Shown here piece by piece: positions 62,300 through 64,000 of a stretch of DNA of 64,000 nucleotides. The stretch is from Nocardia panacis. Its GTDB lineage: Bacteria; Actinomycetota; Actinomycetes; Mycobacteriales; Mycobacteriaceae. Below the pieces are notes generated by a model. It had not been told where the DNA came from and ran no database searches. It saw only the letters and a program-made list of their open reading frames with translations. How positions within the stretch are numbered: the first letter of the stretch is position 1; the number at the start of each line of letters is the position of its first letter. The DNA lies in contig NZ_QZFU01000029.1 of the NCBI RefSeq assembly GCF_003598715.1, positions 434,001 through 498,000 of the forward strand. Direction: 5' to 3'. The translations under genes were made by a program, and so were the position numbers.

Positions 62300-63355
62300 T
62301 CAGCGCACGGCTCCCGGCGTAGTCGCGATCTGGATCTGCGTCGCCGGGGGCCGATCGTGCGGTTGCGCCGAATCGCGGTCCACGGCAAGCAGACCCGCGA
62401 TGGTGGCGCCGAGCGCCGCCGTGACCGCCACGGCCGCCACGATCTTGCGGCGGCCCACCGGCGCGGCGGCCGGGCGCTCGGTGGGGATCCGCGCCATGGC
62501 CATCCGGATATCGCCCGTGGGGCGCTCCGCCGCGAGCAGGACCGCGCCGCGCGCCGAGACGTACTCCGGCTCCGGGTCATAGATGATCGGCAGTTGCAGC
62601 AGTTCACCCAGTGCCTGACGGATATTCGGGCTGCGGGTGCAGCCGCCGAGCAGTACCACCGCCCCCGGCCGAATTCCGCTCTCCGCCACGAGTTGCCGCA
62701 CGAATGAGGCCGAATGGTGAATGCCCGCCGCGCATAATTCGGTCAGATCGCTGCGGGTCAGCACCGCCCGCCCGCCCGAATCGGCATCCGTCGCGGTGAT
62801 CACCCTGGCGCTGCTCAACTCCTCGCGGTGGCGGCGGCTGGTGGGTTTGTCGGTGAGCACCCCGCTGCGGGCCAGTCGCCAGCGCAGCAGCGCGTCGTAG
62901 CCGTCGCCGCTGAGCACGGTGCTGCGCCGATTCGCCAGGATGGCGTCGGTGCGCGAATCGGCATGCGTCACTGTCAAACCCGAGCTGCCCAGGTCGTACA
63001 GGACGACCGAACCGTCATCGGGTAGCTGTCCGGTGAAGCGCAGATAGCGCAACTGGGCCAGCGGTTCGTCCACGATGGTCAGCCGGGTGCGACCGGCCGC
63101 CGCCCGAACCGCCTCGGCGTGTTCGGTGCAGCGGCAGGTGACCGCCGTCGCGGTGATGAGTTCCGCGCGGCGTTCGGCCGAACCGCACATCTGCCGGATC
63201 GCCTCCAGCACCGACTCTTCGATCCCGCCCGCCACCCGATACGGCACTTCACAGCGATCGATCGGGGGGAGATGCGGTTGATCGGAATGTGTCAGCATCG
63301 CGCGGGCTCCGCCAGCGCCCGCGGATACCCCCAGGACCAGCACCATGGGGTCCAT
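62300..63355 (-). CDS. Membrane-anchored Hsp70-like (actin-fold) ATPase
   Basis: 351-residue protein with an Hsp70/actin-type ATPase domain at the N-terminus and a C-terminal membrane helix (about residues 305-326, KIVAAVAVTAALGATIAGLL). Recognisable: VLGVSAGAGGARAML (phosphate 1 loop), VVLYDLGSSGLTVTHAD (phosphate 2, connecting strand), AGIHHSASFVRQLVAESGI and VVLLGGCTRSPNIRQALGELL (adenosine site). The substrate-binding domain of DnaK is absent. Proteins of this shape occur in actinobacteria near serine/threonine kinase or regulator genes; function unknown. ATG 63353-63355 with GGAAGGGAAAGGG just upstream. A MarR regulator gene lies 67 nt beyond its start. Confidence 0.82.
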   Translation of the reverse strand: MDPMVLVLGVSAGAGGARAMLTHSDQPHLPPIDRCEVPYRVAGGIEESVLEAIRQMCGSAERRAELITATAVTCRCTEHAEAVRAAAGRTRLTIVDEPLAQLRYLRFTGQLPDDGSVVLYDLGSSGLTVTHADSRTDAILANRRSTVLSGDGYDALLRWRLARSGVLTDKPTSRRHREELSSARVITATDADSGGRAVLTRSDLTELCAAGIHHSASFVRQLVAESGIRPGAVVLLGGCTRSPNIRQALGELLQLPIIYDPEPEYVSARGAVLLAAERPTGDIRMAMARIPTERPAAAPVGRRKIVAAVAVTAALGATIAGLLAVDRDSAQPHDRPPATQIQIATTPGAVR

Positions 63356-63422
63356 GGTGGACCCTTTCCCTTCCGCTGCCAAGGCGACGGGGCGGCGTAT
63401 TCGCCAGTTGGATGCCGGACTG

Positions 63423-64000
63423 TTACCCGTCTTTCGGTTCGACGGAGTAAGCGACCGACCGGTCCGCGTCGGGCGCGGGTTCGTCGGCGGTCCAGCGCCC
63501 TTCGGCGTCACCCGCGTCGAAGTCGCCCGCCGCATGGCGGAATTCGGCCAGTAACCCCAGCAGTTCCCGCACCCGATCCGCGGGCAGGCCGGGCAACGCG
63601 AACACCTTCTCGTTCAGCGCCAGTGTCGCCTCGGCTACCAATTCCCTTCCGGCATCCGTGATTTCGATCAGGGTCGCGCGACGGTCGCTGGGGTGCGGCA
63701 CCCGCCGCGCCAAACGCGCCGCCTCCAACCTGTCGACGGTATTGGTGACGCTGGTGGGATGCACCTGCAACCGGGCGCTGGCCTTGGCCATCGGCAGCGC
63801 GCCGGTCTTGCTGAAACCGAGCAGCATCAGCAATTCGTAGCGGGAGAACGTCAGCCCCGTGGGTTTGAGCGCCTCGTCGACCCGCGCCATCACGATTTGC
63901 TGGGCGCGGACCAACGAGGTGACCGCGGCCATCCCATCGGCCACCGCACCCCAGCCGTGACCGGTCCACTGACGGTGCGCCTCCGCGATGGGATCGAGCG
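63423..64000 (-). CDS. MarR family transcriptional regulator (5' end outside window)
   Basis: Winged-helix regulator. At least 192 codons are open and the true start lies beyond the window: the frame continues upstream of the in-window GTG at 63944 through DPIAEAHRQWTGHGWGAV, a typical MarR N-terminal segment. Core: GMAAVTSLVRAQQIVMARVDEALKPTGLTFSRYELLMLL, the recognition helix KASARLQVHPTSVTNTVDRLEAA, and the wing with HPSDRRATLIEITDAGRELV. The C-terminal tail is acidic and variable. Ligand unknown; the neighbouring ATPase gene is a possible target. Confidence 0.88.
   Translation of the reverse strand, partial: LDPIAEAHRQWTGHGWGAVADGMAAVTSLVRAQQIVMARVDEALKPTGLTFSRYELLMLLGFSKTGALPMAKASARLQVHPTSVTNTVDRLEAARLARRVPHPSDRRATLIEITDAGRELVAEATLALNEKVFALPGLPADRVRELLGLLAEFRHAAGDFDAGDAEGRWTADEPAPDADRSVAYSVEPKDG

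Overview
The window reads as chromosomal DNA of a high-GC mycolic-acid actinobacterium, most likely Nocardia or a close relative (inference). GC content is very high throughout, GTG and TTG starts are common, and the gene content is that of Corynebacteriales. The first 11 kb follows the gene neighbourhood known from Mycobacterium tuberculosis Rv3274c-Rv3282: maf, accE5, accD5, birA, PH-domain protein, GtrA, purK, purE, fadE25. Two insertions distinguish it: a two-component system between the PH and GtrA genes, and a TetR regulator between purE and fadE25.

Layout. 1-10892: acyl-CoA carboxylase, biotin ligase, two-component system, purine genes and fadE25. 11308-25390: a secondary-metabolite locus with a small uncharacterised gene and one 13.3-kb NRPS gene (C-A-T-E-C-A-T-C-A-T-C-T-TE; the last extension module has no A domain). 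25484-29932: a 43-residue membrane protein found by eye, a GNAT protein, an FAD-linked oxidase, a second GtrA protein, a GroES-like protein, an S51 peptidase and a mycothiol-dependent enzyme. 30326-33206: the three-gene proton-translocating transhydrogenase pntAA-pntAB-pntB. 33307-38863: a cysteine-rich anchored protein, an AAA ATPase, an MFS transporter, a divergent NmrA/AraC pair and a thioesterase. 38841-43011: branched-chain 2-oxoacid dehydrogenase genes with a divergent Lrp regulator. 43048-53277: SDR, deoxyribosyltransferase-like protein, BenE transporter, sulfurtransferase, SNF2 helicase plus SWIM-finger partner, TetR plus metal-receptor-like protein, and an amidohydrolase. 53366-62299: fused isobutyryl-CoA mutase, divergent from a five-gene valine-degradation operon. 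62300-64000: a membrane-anchored Hsp70-like ATPase and a MarR regulator cut by the window end.

The metabolic theme is branched-chain acyl-CoA turnover. The bkd genes convert 2-oxoisovalerate to isobutyryl-CoA. The mms operon carries isobutyryl-CoA to propionyl-CoA. IcmF links isobutyryl-CoA to butyryl-CoA. AccD5/AccE, activated by the neighbouring biotin ligase, carboxylate propionyl-CoA to methylmalonyl-CoA. Almost the whole valine-to-methylmalonyl-CoA route therefore lies in this one window, in separate operons with their own palindromic operator candidates.

The least ordinary features are the A-less terminal NRPS module, a family of in-frame coding minisatellites (in purE, the adjacent TetR gene, the second NRPS adenylation domain and the mmsA tail), a repeated GGCACTGAGTGCC operator between the TetR gene and fadE25, a TTGGACGTCCAA palindrome between icmF and mmsA, and a perfect 26-bp inverted repeat at 44432-44495. 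I saw no rRNA or tRNA genes, CRISPR array, insertion sequence or prophage. No database search was possible; family assignments rest on motifs read by eye.
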